A stretch of DNA of 64,000 nucleotides from Bacteroidaceae bacterium (lineage in GTDB: Bacteria > Bacteroidota > Bacteroidia > Bacteroidales > Bacteroidaceae). Below, piece after piece: positions 53,642 through 61,493 of the stretch; position 1 is the first letter of the stretch; every line of letters begins with the position of its first letter. The notes under the pieces are model-generated. The model had not been told where the DNA came from and did no database searches. It worked only from the letters and a program-made list of their open reading frames with translations. Position numbers and translations under genes: made by a program. Where the stretch lies: NCBI GenBank assembly GCA_017536765.1, contig JAFXGV010000026.1, forward strand, positions 32,475-96,474, written 5' to 3'.

Positions 53642-54742
53642 ATGAGCGACAAACGCAAGATACGTGTTGGTATCACACAAGGCGATATCAACGGCATTGG
53701 ATACGAGGTTATCCTGAAGACCTTTGCCACACCCGAAATGTTCGAAATATGCACCCCCGTTGTATATGGCTCGCCCAAGGCAGCCGCATACCACCGCAAG
53801 GCACTTGAACTCGACGTGGCATACAACGCAATAGCCACACTCGACGAGGCCGAGGATGGCAAGCTCAACATAATAAACTGCAACGACGACGAGATACGCA
53901 TAGAGCTGGGTAATGCCACCAAAGAGGCAGGGCAGGCAGCCTTTGAGGCGCTCGAAAGAGCTGTGCGCGACTACAAAGAGGGTAAGGTGGACGTGCTTGT
54001 CACCGCCCCCATCAACAAAAGCACAATACAGAACGAGGAGTTCCACTTCCCCGGGCACACCGAATATCTGCAAAAGTGCAGCGGCGAGGATTACAAATCG
54101 CTTATGTTGCTATGCAGCGACGAAATTCGCGTAGCAGTGGCCACATCGCACCTGCCCCTGCGCGATGTTCCTGCTGCCATAACGCCCGAGATGTTAGAGG
54201 AGAAACTCACCATACTGCACCGCAGCCTCATAGAGGATTTCGACATTGATGCGCCCAAGATTGCAGTGCTTTCATTGAACCCGCACGCAGGCGACAACGG
54301 CCTATTGGGCAGCGAGGAGATAGAGATTATCACCCCCACCATAAGGAAGATGAACGATGAAAAGGAGATTTTCTGCTATGGCCCATTTGCAGCCGATGGT
54401 TTTATGGGCAGTGGCAACTACTGCCGTTTCGATGCCATCCTGGCTATGTATCACGACCAGGGGCTTGCCCCGCTTAAGGCACTTGGGATGGACAACGGCA
54501 TAAACTTTACCGCAGGCCTCCCCATCATACGCACATCACCCGCACACGGTGTGGCATATGACATTGCAGGCAAGGGTGTTGCCGACGAGAACTCGTTCCG
54601 CCAGGCCATTTATGCAGCAATAGATATCTATCGCAACCGCATAGCCTACAATAATGCACGCCGCAACCCGCTGCGCAAGCTCTATTTCGAAAAACGCGAC
54701 GACAGCAACCGCTTGAACCTGCAGCAGAGCGACAACGATTAA
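53642..54742 (+). CDS. pdxA: 4-hydroxythreonine-4-phosphate dehydrogenase PdxA
   Basis: A 366-residue metal- and NAD-dependent enzyme of the DXP-dependent pyridoxal phosphate pathway. It oxidises and decarboxylates 4-phosphohydroxy-L-threonine. Characteristic segments are VGITQGDINGIGYEVILK, LVTAPINKSTIQ, FPGHTEYLQK (metal-binding His), LNPHAGDNGLLG and YHDQGLAPLKALGMDNGINFTAGLPIIRTSPAHGVAYDIAG. Start at ATG 53642 rather than the TTG three codons before. The following genes (54747-57900) are spaced so closely that they are probably co-transcribed. Confidence 0.96.
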   Translation: MSDKRKIRVGITQGDINGIGYEVILKTFATPEMFEICTPVVYGSPKAAAYHRKALELDVAYNAIATLDEAEDGKLNIINCNDDEIRIELGNATKEAGQAAFEALERAVRDYKEGKVDVLVTAPINKSTIQNEEFHFPGHTEYLQKCSGEDYKSLMLLCSDEIRVAVATSHLPLRDVPAAITPEMLEEKLTILHRSLIEDFDIDAPKIAVLSLNPHAGDNGLLGSEEIEIITPTIRKMNDEKEIFCYGPFAADGFMGSGNYCRFDAILAMYHDQGLAPLKALGMDNGINFTAGLPIIRTSPAHGVAYDIAGKGVADENSFRQAIYAAIDIYRNRIAYNNARRNPLRKLYFEKRDDSNRLNLQQSDND

Positions 54743-54746
54743 GAAG

Positions 54747-55451
54747 ATGAAATATGCCATCATAGCAGCAGGCGAGGGCTCTCGCCTTGCCCGTGAGGGG
54801 GTGAAGCAGCCCAAACCGTTGATTGAATTACAAGGCGTTCCCATAATAGAGCGCCTTGTAAGGCTGTTTATGCGCCACGGTGCAAGCTCGGTGAGCATAA
54901 TAATAAACGAGCAGCAACCACAAACGCGTGCCCTGCTGCAAAGCCTGCAAGAGGAGCTGCCCATAAACCTTGTAGTAAAGGACACCCCAAGTTCAATGCA
55001 TAGTATGCACGCGCTTATGCCCCACTTGCAGGGCGATGAAAAATTCTGCCTCACTACGGTCGATACCCTTTTCCACGAAAAGGAGTTTGCCCGCTACATT
55101 GCAGCCTTTGAGCAGAGCAGCTGCGACGGGCTTATGGCTGTTACAGACTACATAGACGATGAGAAACCGCTCTATGTGGAGACCGACGAGGAGCTACGCA
55201 TAACAGCCTTCGGCGACAGTGCGGTGGATGGCAGCCGATACATTTCGGGCGGCATATACGGGCTCACACCCAAGGCGCTCGACACGTTGCAGAAATGTAT
55301 GGAGCAGGGCGTTGCACGTATGCGCAATTTCCAGCGTATGCTCATTGGCGACGGACTCGTGCTCAAAGCACACCCATTCACCAAGATAATAGACATAGAC
55401 CACGCCGAGGACATCGAAAAAGCCGAAAAATTCTTGAACGAAGAAAAATGA
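54747..55451 (+). CDS. Sugar/polyol-phosphate nucleotidyltransferase
   Basis: A 234-residue soluble nucleotidyltransferase with a Rossmann-like fold. The phosphate-binding signature is AAGEGSRLAREGVKQPKPLIEL near the N-terminus (G-x-G-x-R...K), followed by LTTVDTLFHEK with the metal-binding Asp and a short C-terminal part with KIIDIDHAEDIEKAEKF. It is the size of CTP-using cytidylyltransferases such as MEP, phosphocholine or inositol-phosphate types. Because a CDP-alcohol phosphatidyltransferase follows two genes on, it may make the CDP-activated alcohol; this is inference. It starts 4 bases after pdxA and overlaps the next gene as ATGA. Confidence 0.8.
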   Translation: MKYAIIAAGEGSRLAREGVKQPKPLIELQGVPIIERLVRLFMRHGASSVSIIINEQQPQTRALLQSLQEELPINLVVKDTPSSMHSMHALMPHLQGDEKFCLTTVDTLFHEKEFARYIAAFEQSSCDGLMAVTDYIDDEKPLYVETDEELRITAFGDSAVDGSRYISGGIYGLTPKALDTLQKCMEQGVARMRNFQRMLIGDGLVLKAHPFTKIIDIDHAEDIEKAEKFLNEEK

Positions 55452-56248
55452 AGATTGCAACCATAGCACGCGACGCTGCCCATTCGCCACAGATGGTGGA
55501 ACAGGATGCAGCCATACTCAATTGCATTGAGCAGGAGCTTGCGGCTATGGGGCACAGCACTGCCCGCCTCGATGAAAAGGAGGATTTCAGCGGCTACGAT
55601 GCAATATGCCATATGACAAGGAGCCACACCACCCTGCAGCGGCTTAAAACAGCCGAAGCCAACGGGTGCCGCGTTATAAACAATCCTGTAGCGGTGGAAA
55701 ACTGCTCGCGCATAGAGTTTATGAACATACTGCAGCAAAAAAACATTCCGCAACCACCATACACGCTGCTCACAGGCAGCTGCCTGCCCGCCACACTTCA
55801 ATACCCGGGGTGGATAAAAAAGAGCGATGGTTGGTCGAAGTGCAAGGAGGATGTAGCTTTTGTAACCAATGAAAATGAGGCTGCCGAGGCCGTTGCGGCA
55901 ATAAGCGGCACAACGGTTTATTGCAACCACATAGAGGGCGATGTGGTAAAATTCTACGGTGTAATGGGGAATTTCTTTGCACACTGCTACCCCAACCCCG
56001 AAAAGACGAAATTCGGGTGGGAAAGAGTGAACGGCACGCCCAAGCATTACCCGTTTGACGAGGAGCGGATGAAAAGCATTGCCTTTGCCGCGGCCAAGGC
56101 GGTGGGGTTGGATGTTTTTGGCGGTGATTGCATAGTTACGCCAACGGGAGAGATATTTATCATAGACATAAACGATTTCCCGAGTTTTTCGGCAGTGCGC
56201 AGCGAGGCGGCACACGAAATTGCAAGGATTATTATAGAAGATAAATAA
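55448..56248 (+). CDS. ATP-grasp domain protein
   Basis: A 266-residue cytosolic protein of RimK/D-Ala-D-Ala-ligase-like build. The N-terminal part resembles a pre-ATP-grasp domain (AICHMTRSHTTLQRLK, GCRVINNPVAVENCSRIEFM), the middle has a Lys-containing strand (PGWIKKSDGWSKCKEDV) and the end carries metal ligands (FIIDINDFPSFSAVR). ATP-grasp enzymes couple ATP hydrolysis to amide bond formation. The substrate is unknown; its place between nucleotidyltransferase and CDP-alcohol transferase suggests that it modifies the same headgroup. The start overlaps the upstream stop as ATGA; the next gene starts 4 bases after its stop. Confidence 0.75.
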   Translation: MKIATIARDAAHSPQMVEQDAAILNCIEQELAAMGHSTARLDEKEDFSGYDAICHMTRSHTTLQRLKTAEANGCRVINNPVAVENCSRIEFMNILQQKNIPQPPYTLLTGSCLPATLQYPGWIKKSDGWSKCKEDVAFVTNENEAAEAVAAISGTTVYCNHIEGDVVKFYGVMGNFFAHCYPNPEKTKFGWERVNGTPKHYPFDEERMKSIAFAAAKAVGLDVFGGDCIVTPTGEIFIIDINDFPSFSAVRSEAAHEIARIIIEDK

Positions 56249-56252
56249 TGTT

Positions 56253-57206
56253 ATGACTGAAGAGGATAAAAAGATATACGAAGCATCGATAAAATCGATG
56301 GACACCGAGGAGTTCCTCGATATGTGGTTCTACCGCCCGCTTGGGTTCCACTGCGCGCTGTTCTTTCGCAACCGCGGCATACACCCCAATGTAATTACCA
56401 TTCTATCGATATTTTTGGGTATAGGAGCAGGTGTATGTTTCTACCAGGAAAGCCTTCGCTGGAATATGCTTGGTATGCTGCTGCTTATGTGGGCCAACCT
56501 ATATGACAGCACCGACGGGCAACTGGCTCGTATAACGGGGCAAAAGACACGCTGGGGGCGCATACTCGATGGTTTTGCGGGCGACTGCTGGTTCTTCTGC
56601 ATATACTTTGCACTCGCCTCGCGGCTCACATTCACACCTATACCTTTTGCACCGGAATATAACTGGGGAGTGCTTATATGGATTATATGCTCCTTCTGCG
56701 GTTTTTGGATACACGGCTCGCAATGCCAGCTTGCCGACTACTACCGCAACATACACCTATACTTCATTAACGAAAAGAACGGCAACGAGTTCCACGACTC
56801 CGTGGCACAGCGCAAGGAGTATGCCCTTGTATCGTGGCGCACTGATTTCTTCTGGAAACTGTTCCTCAGTTTCTACATTGCCTACGTGGAGAACCAGGAG
56901 CGTATGAGCCCCGCATTTCAGCGTTTCATAGCCGCCGTGCGCAAAAAATATGGAACAGCTATACCGCGCGAGCTGCGCGTGGAGTTCCGCAAGGGCAGCC
57001 TGCCACTGATGAAATACACCAACATACTCACATTCAATTCGCGCGCCATTATGCTCTGCTTTTCTATGCTCACAGGGGCGCTGTGGCTCTATTTCGTTTT
57101 CGAGTTGGTGGTACTTATGATTATATTCACATATATGAGGTACAAGCACGAGCTGCTATGCAAACGCCTCACAAAGAAGATTGATGAGGGCTATGAATTC
57201 AGTTAA
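56253..57206 (+). CDS. CDP-alcohol phosphatidyltransferase family membrane protein
   Basis: A 317-residue inner membrane enzyme with about six membrane segments. The signature is DSTDGQLAR (Asp85, Asp88, Gly89, Ala92, Arg93), then eight residues, Gly102, Asp106 and Asp111. In the family the last two Asp are separated by three residues; here there are four (DGFAGD), an extra residue in the metal site. The C-terminal half is longer than in PgsA/PssA-type enzymes and carries a charged cytosolic loop (residues about 165-250). It would transfer a phospho-alcohol from CDP-alcohol to another alcohol. Substrates are unknown; it is located between ATP-grasp and HAD genes. Confidence 0.82.
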   Translation: MTEEDKKIYEASIKSMDTEEFLDMWFYRPLGFHCALFFRNRGIHPNVITILSIFLGIGAGVCFYQESLRWNMLGMLLLMWANLYDSTDGQLARITGQKTRWGRILDGFAGDCWFFCIYFALASRLTFTPIPFAPEYNWGVLIWIICSFCGFWIHGSQCQLADYYRNIHLYFINEKNGNEFHDSVAQRKEYALVSWRTDFFWKLFLSFYIAYVENQERMSPAFQRFIAAVRKKYGTAIPRELRVEFRKGSLPLMKYTNILTFNSRAIMLCFSMLTGALWLYFVFELVVLMIIFTYMRYKHELLCKRLTKKIDEGYEFS

Positions 57207-57900
57207 AGGTATAATATTCGACTACGGCGGCACCATAGACACCAACGGCACTCATTGGGGCGAGGTGATATGGCAGCAGTATAGGAGCGCGGGCGTGACG
57301 GATGACAACCCCCTATTCCGCAATGCCTATGTGCACGGGGAGCGCACGCTTGCAAAGAATCCCATAATAGAGGCCACCGACACGTTCCACACACTGCTCG
57401 AAAAGAAGATAAGAATAGAGGCAGCTTGGTTGCGCGAAAACGGCTGCCCTGTTACCGCCGAACAGGAAACAGCCATAGTGGAAGGGTGCTATAAAAAGGT
57501 GACCGACACGCTGCAAACCACGCTTGGCATAATAGAGAAGATAGCCGCCCACTACCCACTTGTGTTAGTTACAAATTTCTACGGCAATATGCCGGTGGTA
57601 TTAAAGGAGTTCGGGCTGGACAAATATTTCCCCACCATAGTGGAATCTTCGGTTGTAGGGCTGCGCAAGCCCAATCCGGCACTGTTTGCGCTTGGTGTGG
57701 AGGCGCTCCATCTGCCGGCACGGGAGATACTTGTTGTGGGCGATTCATACAGCAAGGACATATACCCCGCACGCACGCTCGGTTGCAAGGCTGTGTGGAT
57801 TAAGAACATCTGCTGGGCTCCTGAGGATGTAAAACCAAATGCCACCCCCACCGCCATAATAAAATCGCTCGAAGAGCTGCCGGCATTGCTTTCTCTTTAA
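57193..57900 (+). CDS. HAD family hydrolase-like protein
   Basis: A 235-residue soluble protein of the haloacid dehalogenase superfamily. Motif I is FDYGGTID: the nucleophile Asp10 is present, but Gly12 stands where phosphatases have the second, acid-base Asp. Motif II is LVTNFYGN (Thr), the Lys lies in LRKPNPALFALG and motif IV in LVVGDSYSKDI. A helical cap lies between residues 20 and 110. It might remove a phosphate from the product of the upstream transferase, but the motif I change leaves activity uncertain. The start at 57193 overlaps the preceding gene by 14 bases; ATG 57184 is also possible. Confidence 0.8.
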   Translation: MNSVKGIIFDYGGTIDTNGTHWGEVIWQQYRSAGVTDDNPLFRNAYVHGERTLAKNPIIEATDTFHTLLEKKIRIEAAWLRENGCPVTAEQETAIVEGCYKKVTDTLQTTLGIIEKIAAHYPLVLVTNFYGNMPVVLKEFGLDKYFPTIVESSVVGLRKPNPALFALGVEALHLPAREILVVGDSYSKDIYPARTLGCKAVWIKNICWAPEDVKPNATPTAIIKSLEELPALLSL

Positions 57901-57963
57901 CTGCTGGCGAACCCAAACTGCATCTTTTTCGTTTTATAATGGTATAACCAAAACCATAACCAT

Positions 57964-59268
57964 ATGAAACGAATTTTCGCAATTATCTTTGCGCTGGCAG
58001 CCATAGGCAAAATTGCAGCGCAAATATCGCCCGAGAACTATTCCGTGGAGCACAAGGACAGTAACTGGTATGTCACTCTCGACTACGAGATAGACAAAAT
58101 ACCGGCGAAAGACGGTATGCTGCTTATAACCCACCTATGCAACGAAGACACCTGTATAAGCTCGGCCGTCAGACATTTCCAAGGCAAGAACTTTGCCAAA
58201 CAATATGTCAAGAGGCACGGCTACCAACCCAACCTGCACAACCACGGCAACAACCAATGTGTTATTGCCTTGCCCGAAAAATATGCAAGCGACACCCTGC
58301 TGGGCATTACCTACTGTGAGTATAACAGAGGCAACAGGAACGTAACATTCACACTCGACACTATGGAGGTGGTGCTCCCCGGAACCCCACCGCTAAGCTG
58401 TCACAAGGTAGATGCCGCACTCACCATTGCCGACCACATAGCACAGGAGCACCCCTATGTAAAGAGCATTAGCCACTACACACCCATAAACGAGAGCGAC
58501 AAGAACACCACCGCTGCCAAACGTATTGTGCGGTATCGCACGGCAAGCCCATTGCTCGATGTCAATTATATGAACAACGCACAAAGCATCGAGGATTTAA
58601 TGTCAATCATCAACCAAATCATCGCCGACAGCACCACCACGGTGGAGGCTGTGCAGTTGGTGGGCTACACATCGCCCGAAGGTAACGAGCAGAACAACGC
58701 CGAACTGGGATACAAGCGTGCGCTTGCCTTGCGCGACCACATACGCAGCCACCACCACCTGCACGACTCGGTCTTTGAGATAGCCGACGGCGGACGCGAC
58801 TGGCAACTTATATATAAGGATATAGCAATGCTCGACATACCTGGTGGCGACAGCCTCATAGCACGCCTTAAGAAGGAGCCGTCGGCCACCAAGCGCGAGA
58901 TAATGCTGCACAGCTACGACAACGGCCACTTGTGGAACGAGCTGTCGGTGGCATTTGCCAAGCAACGCGGCACATCGGTAAATGCCATCTACTACCACAA
59001 CAGAACCGACAGCGCTGCCGTTGCCATAAACGAGGTGGTGAACGAACTGATAAACAACCCCGCACCCGACTATCGCAAAATGGCGCAGATATTGCGTCAA
59101 TACAAAGACGACGCACGCGCACTGAACCTGCAAGGGGTGATTGATTACCGCCGTCACCGCCTATATGCCGCCGAGCAGGCATTTGAAAAAGCTGCTGCTA
59201 TGGGTGATGAACAGGCAGCCACCAACCTGCTTATAGTGCAACGGGAACGTGAGGACAAGGCCCAATAA
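57964..59268 (+). CDS. Exported OmpA-like envelope protein (DUF3868-type)
   Basis: A 434-residue exported protein with a signal peptide ending near KIAAQ. The N-terminal 140 residues are beta-rich. Around residues 215-275 an OmpA-like peptidoglycan-binding segment appears (VQLVGYTSPEGNEQNNAELGYKRALAL and GGRDWQLIYK), and the C-terminal 80 residues contain a TPR/Sel1-like repeat. This layout recalls DUF3868 proteins that accompany fimbriae loci in Bacteroidales; no fimbrillin gene is in the window. The function is unknown. It stands 63 bases after the HAD gene without a clear promoter or terminator between. Confidence 0.6.
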   Translation: MKRIFAIIFALAAIGKIAAQISPENYSVEHKDSNWYVTLDYEIDKIPAKDGMLLITHLCNEDTCISSAVRHFQGKNFAKQYVKRHGYQPNLHNHGNNQCVIALPEKYASDTLLGITYCEYNRGNRNVTFTLDTMEVVLPGTPPLSCHKVDAALTIADHIAQEHPYVKSISHYTPINESDKNTTAAKRIVRYRTASPLLDVNYMNNAQSIEDLMSIINQIIADSTTTVEAVQLVGYTSPEGNEQNNAELGYKRALALRDHIRSHHHLHDSVFEIADGGRDWQLIYKDIAMLDIPGGDSLIARLKKEPSATKREIMLHSYDNGHLWNELSVAFAKQRGTSVNAIYYHNRTDSAAVAINEVVNELINNPAPDYRKMAQILRQYKDDARALNLQGVIDYRRHRLYAAEQAFEKAAAMGDEQAATNLLIVQREREDKAQ

Positions 59269-59301
59269 AAGCAGAAATTAGAACCACTCCTTGTACAAAA
59301 A

Positions 59302-59369
59302 TTGCACACAAGGCTTAAATTTGTGCAAAATTCCCAAATTTATTGCACAAACCATTGGCGGGTGTGCAA
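59302..59369 (+). promoter_or_regulatory. Tandem operator: two TTGCACA-N13-TGTGCAA dyads
   Basis: Four copies of TTGCACA in alternating orientation occur at 59302-59308, 59322-59328, 59343-59349 and 59363-59369. Each pair forms a dyad with a 13-base spacer, and the two dyads are exactly 41 bases apart (centre-to-centre steps of 20-21 bases, two helical turns). The second dyad brackets the -33 TTG. This looks like a binding site for a dimeric or tetrameric regulator. Confidence 0.75.
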
Positions 59370-59386
59370 TTTTTACAATACTTTTG
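59355..59386 (+). promoter_or_regulatory. Promoter of the DUF2147 gene (-33 TTG, -7 TACTTTTG)
   Basis: TTG at 59355-59357 and TACTTTTG at 59379-59386 with a 21-base spacer. The -33 box lies between the half-sites of the second operator dyad, so a bound regulator would compete with RNA polymerase. Confidence 0.8.
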
Positions 59387-59412
59387 CGCAGAAATTAAAA
59401 AAGAAGAAAAAA

Positions 59413-59868
59413 ATGAAAAAGACAATCTTTACACTTATCTGCGCAATGATGCTTTCAATCCCCTCATTTGCACAGAGCACCAACAAGAATGGCGACGAGA
59501 TTATAGGCGAGTACCTAACCGACCGTGGCGGCAGCAAAAGCAAAGTGCGCGTGACAAAGGCTGCCGACGGCACATATACCGCACAGATGTTCTGGGTGGA
59601 GAAACCATTGGACAGCAACGGCAACAAGCGCAAGGATGTGAAGAACCCTGACAAGAGCCTGCGCAACGTGGATATCGACAAGGTGGTGATTGTAAAGGGC
59701 CTTAAATTCGACAAGGAAGAGGGCGAATGGAATGGTGCCAAGATTTACGACCCCTCAAAGGGCATACGCGTGAATGTGGAGGCCGAGTTTGTGGATGCCA
59801 AGAAGTTGAAACTGTTTGGTAACATTTGGGGCATAGGCACCACCATCTACTGGACAAAATTGAAATAA
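59413..59868 (+). CDS. DUF2147 family exported protein
   Basis: A 151-residue secreted or periplasmic protein with a signal peptide (cleavage near SFAQ). The mature domain has the DUF2147 pattern: DEIIGEYLTDRGGSKSKVRVTKAADGTYTAQMFW, a repeat of strands, and the ending GNIWGIGTTIYWTKL. Members of this family are small lipocalin-like proteins of unknown function. The start at 59413 follows the promoter; an upstream frame runs through the operator. The strikingly organised operator suggests strong regulation. Confidence 0.85.
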   Translation: MKKTIFTLICAMMLSIPSFAQSTNKNGDEIIGEYLTDRGGSKSKVRVTKAADGTYTAQMFWVEKPLDSNGNKRKDVKNPDKSLRNVDIDKVVIVKGLKFDKEEGEWNGAKIYDPSKGIRVNVEAEFVDAKKLKLFGNIWGIGTTIYWTKLK

Positions 59869-59917
59869 GCAGAGGATATAACGTCAGTTCGATATAAAAT
59901 CGTTCAAATTACGAACC

Positions 59918-60050
59918 TGTCATCCCGACAGAGCGAAGCGACGAGGGATCTCAAAATATCGAAAAATAAGAGATCTCTCACATACGTTATTCGCATAGCT
60001 CATCGAAAACCTCTTTTGATTTTTTTCATTAAGGTATGGTCGAGATGACA
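59918..60050. repeat. Inverted-repeat-bounded intergenic element, copy 2
   Basis: An about 133-base element bounded by TGTCATCCCGAC and, on the other strand, TGTCATCTCGAC. Inside the left end is AGAGCGAAGCGACGAGGGATCTC, and a second internal stem pairs GGATCTC with the AGAGATCTCT palindrome. It shares its ends and the GCGAAG...ATCTC core with the element at 1632-1713 but is longer. It has no ORF. The remainder of the 315-base gap 59869-60183 holds only this element, the palindromic terminator and A+T-rich sequence. Confidence 0.7.
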
Positions 60051-60125
60051 AGCACATCAATTTATTGCGAAAATCTTATATCTAATTCACGTTAATATAG
60101 TAAGGTTTTGATTTTAGTGGTTAAG

Positions 60126-60163
60126 AAACAGCGTGTTCAAAATGCATTTTGAACACGCTGTTT
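60126..60163. terminator. Perfect 38-base palindrome, terminator of the pfl operon
   Basis: Arms of 19 bases centred between 60144 and 60145 (core GTTCAAAATGCATTTTGAAC) with an AAAC/GTTT end on each side. It lies 20 bases after the acetyltransferase stop codon on the minus strand. Confidence 0.8.
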
Positions 60164-60183
60164 TGGTATATACAAGTAGCAAA

Positions 60184-60744
60184 CTATTCCACCTTCTTAA
60201 TCACGCGACAGGGATTACCCACAGCCACACTGTTCGAAGGAATGTCACGCACCACCACACTGCCGGCACCTATGGTCACATTGTCGCCAATGGTGACACC
60301 CGGCAACACCTGAACGCCTGCACCAATCCACACGTTGTTGCCCACTGTTATGGGTTTTGCATACTCGAGCCCCTTGTTGCGCTGCTCCACGTTTATGGGG
60401 TGCCCTGCGGTGTGGAAACCACAGGATGGCCCTATAAACACATTGTCACCAAAGGTTACGGGAGCCGCATCGAGGATTACGAGATTGTGGTTGGCATAAA
60501 AATTGCGGCCAAGCGATATGTTGTAACCATAGTCGCACCAGAAGGAGGGCTCAATGGTATAGCTGCCGTTTGTGCGCCCTACTATCCTTGCAAGCAGGGC
60601 GGCACGCTCCTCGTAATTATCATATGGCGTTTGGTTATACTGCGCGCACAGCACTTTGCAGGCATTGCGTTCGGCAATGAGGCCGGCATCGTAGTTGGCA
60701 TCGTAGAGCTCTCCACGCAGCATTTTTTCCTTTTCTGCGTTCAT
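60184..60744 (-). CDS. Maltose/galactoside-type sugar O-acetyltransferase
   Basis: A 186-residue hexapeptide-repeat acetyltransferase of the Maa/LacA type. A short N-terminal helical domain (MNAEKEKMLRGELYDANYD) typical of the family precedes the left-handed beta-helix with repeats such as ITVGNNVWIGAGVQVLPGV and TIGDNVTIGAGSVV. The catalytic His lies in GFHTAGHP. It uses acetyl-CoA to acetylate free sugars, perhaps for detoxification. ATG 60744 is preferred to a TTG two codons upstream. It begins 3 bases after pflA, so it is co-transcribed; the link to formate metabolism is not obvious. Confidence 0.92.
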   Translation of the reverse strand: MNAEKEKMLRGELYDANYDAGLIAERNACKVLCAQYNQTPYDNYEERAALLARIVGRTNGSYTIEPSFWCDYGYNISLGRNFYANHNLVILDAAPVTFGDNVFIGPSCGFHTAGHPINVEQRNKGLEYAKPITVGNNVWIGAGVQVLPGVTIGDNVTIGAGSVVVRDIPSNSVAVGNPCRVIKKVE

Positions 60745-60746
60745 AA

Positions 60747-61475
60747 TCAATTCACATATACGTTAGAGAAATATTGGTCGAACAGCGCTTTGGCCTCGTC
60801 GAGCTGTTCGGGGGTATTTTCTTTTACACCTGCAAGTTTGTACTCCCAACCCATAGCCTCGTACTTGTGAACACCCAGGGTGTGATAGGGGAGGATTTCA
60901 ACACGTTGCACCATTTTGTTCTTGCCCAATGACTCGCCCAATGCACGAATATCCTCTTCAAAGGCACTGTAACCGGGGACAAGCACATAGCGCAACCAGA
61001 AGGGCTTGCCATTCTCCTCGAGCCACTTTGCAGTGCGCAATGTCTGTTCGTTGCTGCGCGATGTGAGCAGGCGATGGCGTTCGGGATTGAACTGCTTGAT
61101 ATCGAGCAGCACCAAATCGACAAGGCGGAAGAGTTCCTCCACGTCGTCGTTCCAAATGCTGCCGTTTGTGTCTATGCACACGTTTATATCCTGCTCCTTG
61201 AGGCGCTTTACAAGGGGTATGAGAGCGGCAGCCTGCACGGTGGGCTCACCACCGCTGAAGGTAACACCACCCTTCTTGCCGAAGAAGGCCTTTTCGTTCA
61301 TTGCCAGGCGCACAATCTCCTCTATATCGGTTTCCTGGCTTTCGCCTTTGGCATCTATGGTGTCGGGGTTGGCACAGTAAAGGCAGCGGAAATTACAGCC
61401 CTGTAAAAATATCACCAAACGCAGGCCGGGACCATCGAAGGTGCCCATTGATTCGTATGAATGTACTCTTATCAT
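60747..61475 (-). CDS. pflA: Pyruvate formate-lyase activating enzyme
   Basis: A 242-residue radical SAM enzyme that puts the glycyl radical on PflB. The cluster cysteines are Cys27, Cys31 and Cys34 (CNFRCLYC). Other conserved parts are the N-terminal HSYESMGTFDGPGLR, VTFSGGEPTVQA and the DTNGSIWN region. It follows pflB on the minus strand across a 65-base spacer containing a hairpin. Confidence 0.96.
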   Translation of the reverse strand: MIRVHSYESMGTFDGPGLRLVIFLQGCNFRCLYCANPDTIDAKGESQETDIEEIVRLAMNEKAFFGKKGGVTFSGGEPTVQAAALIPLVKRLKEQDINVCIDTNGSIWNDDVEELFRLVDLVLLDIKQFNPERHRLLTSRSNEQTLRTAKWLEENGKPFWLRYVLVPGYSAFEEDIRALGESLGKNKMVQRVEILPYHTLGVHKYEAMGWEYKLAGVKENTPEQLDEAKALFDQYFSNVYVN

Positions 61476-61493
61476 TATATTTTGCTTTAAGCG

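Noticed and set aside
57984..57991. TATCTTTG -7-like box
   Set aside because: It lies inside the signal-peptide codons of the gene starting at 57964, encodes Ile-Phe and has no downstream start giving a sensible protein.
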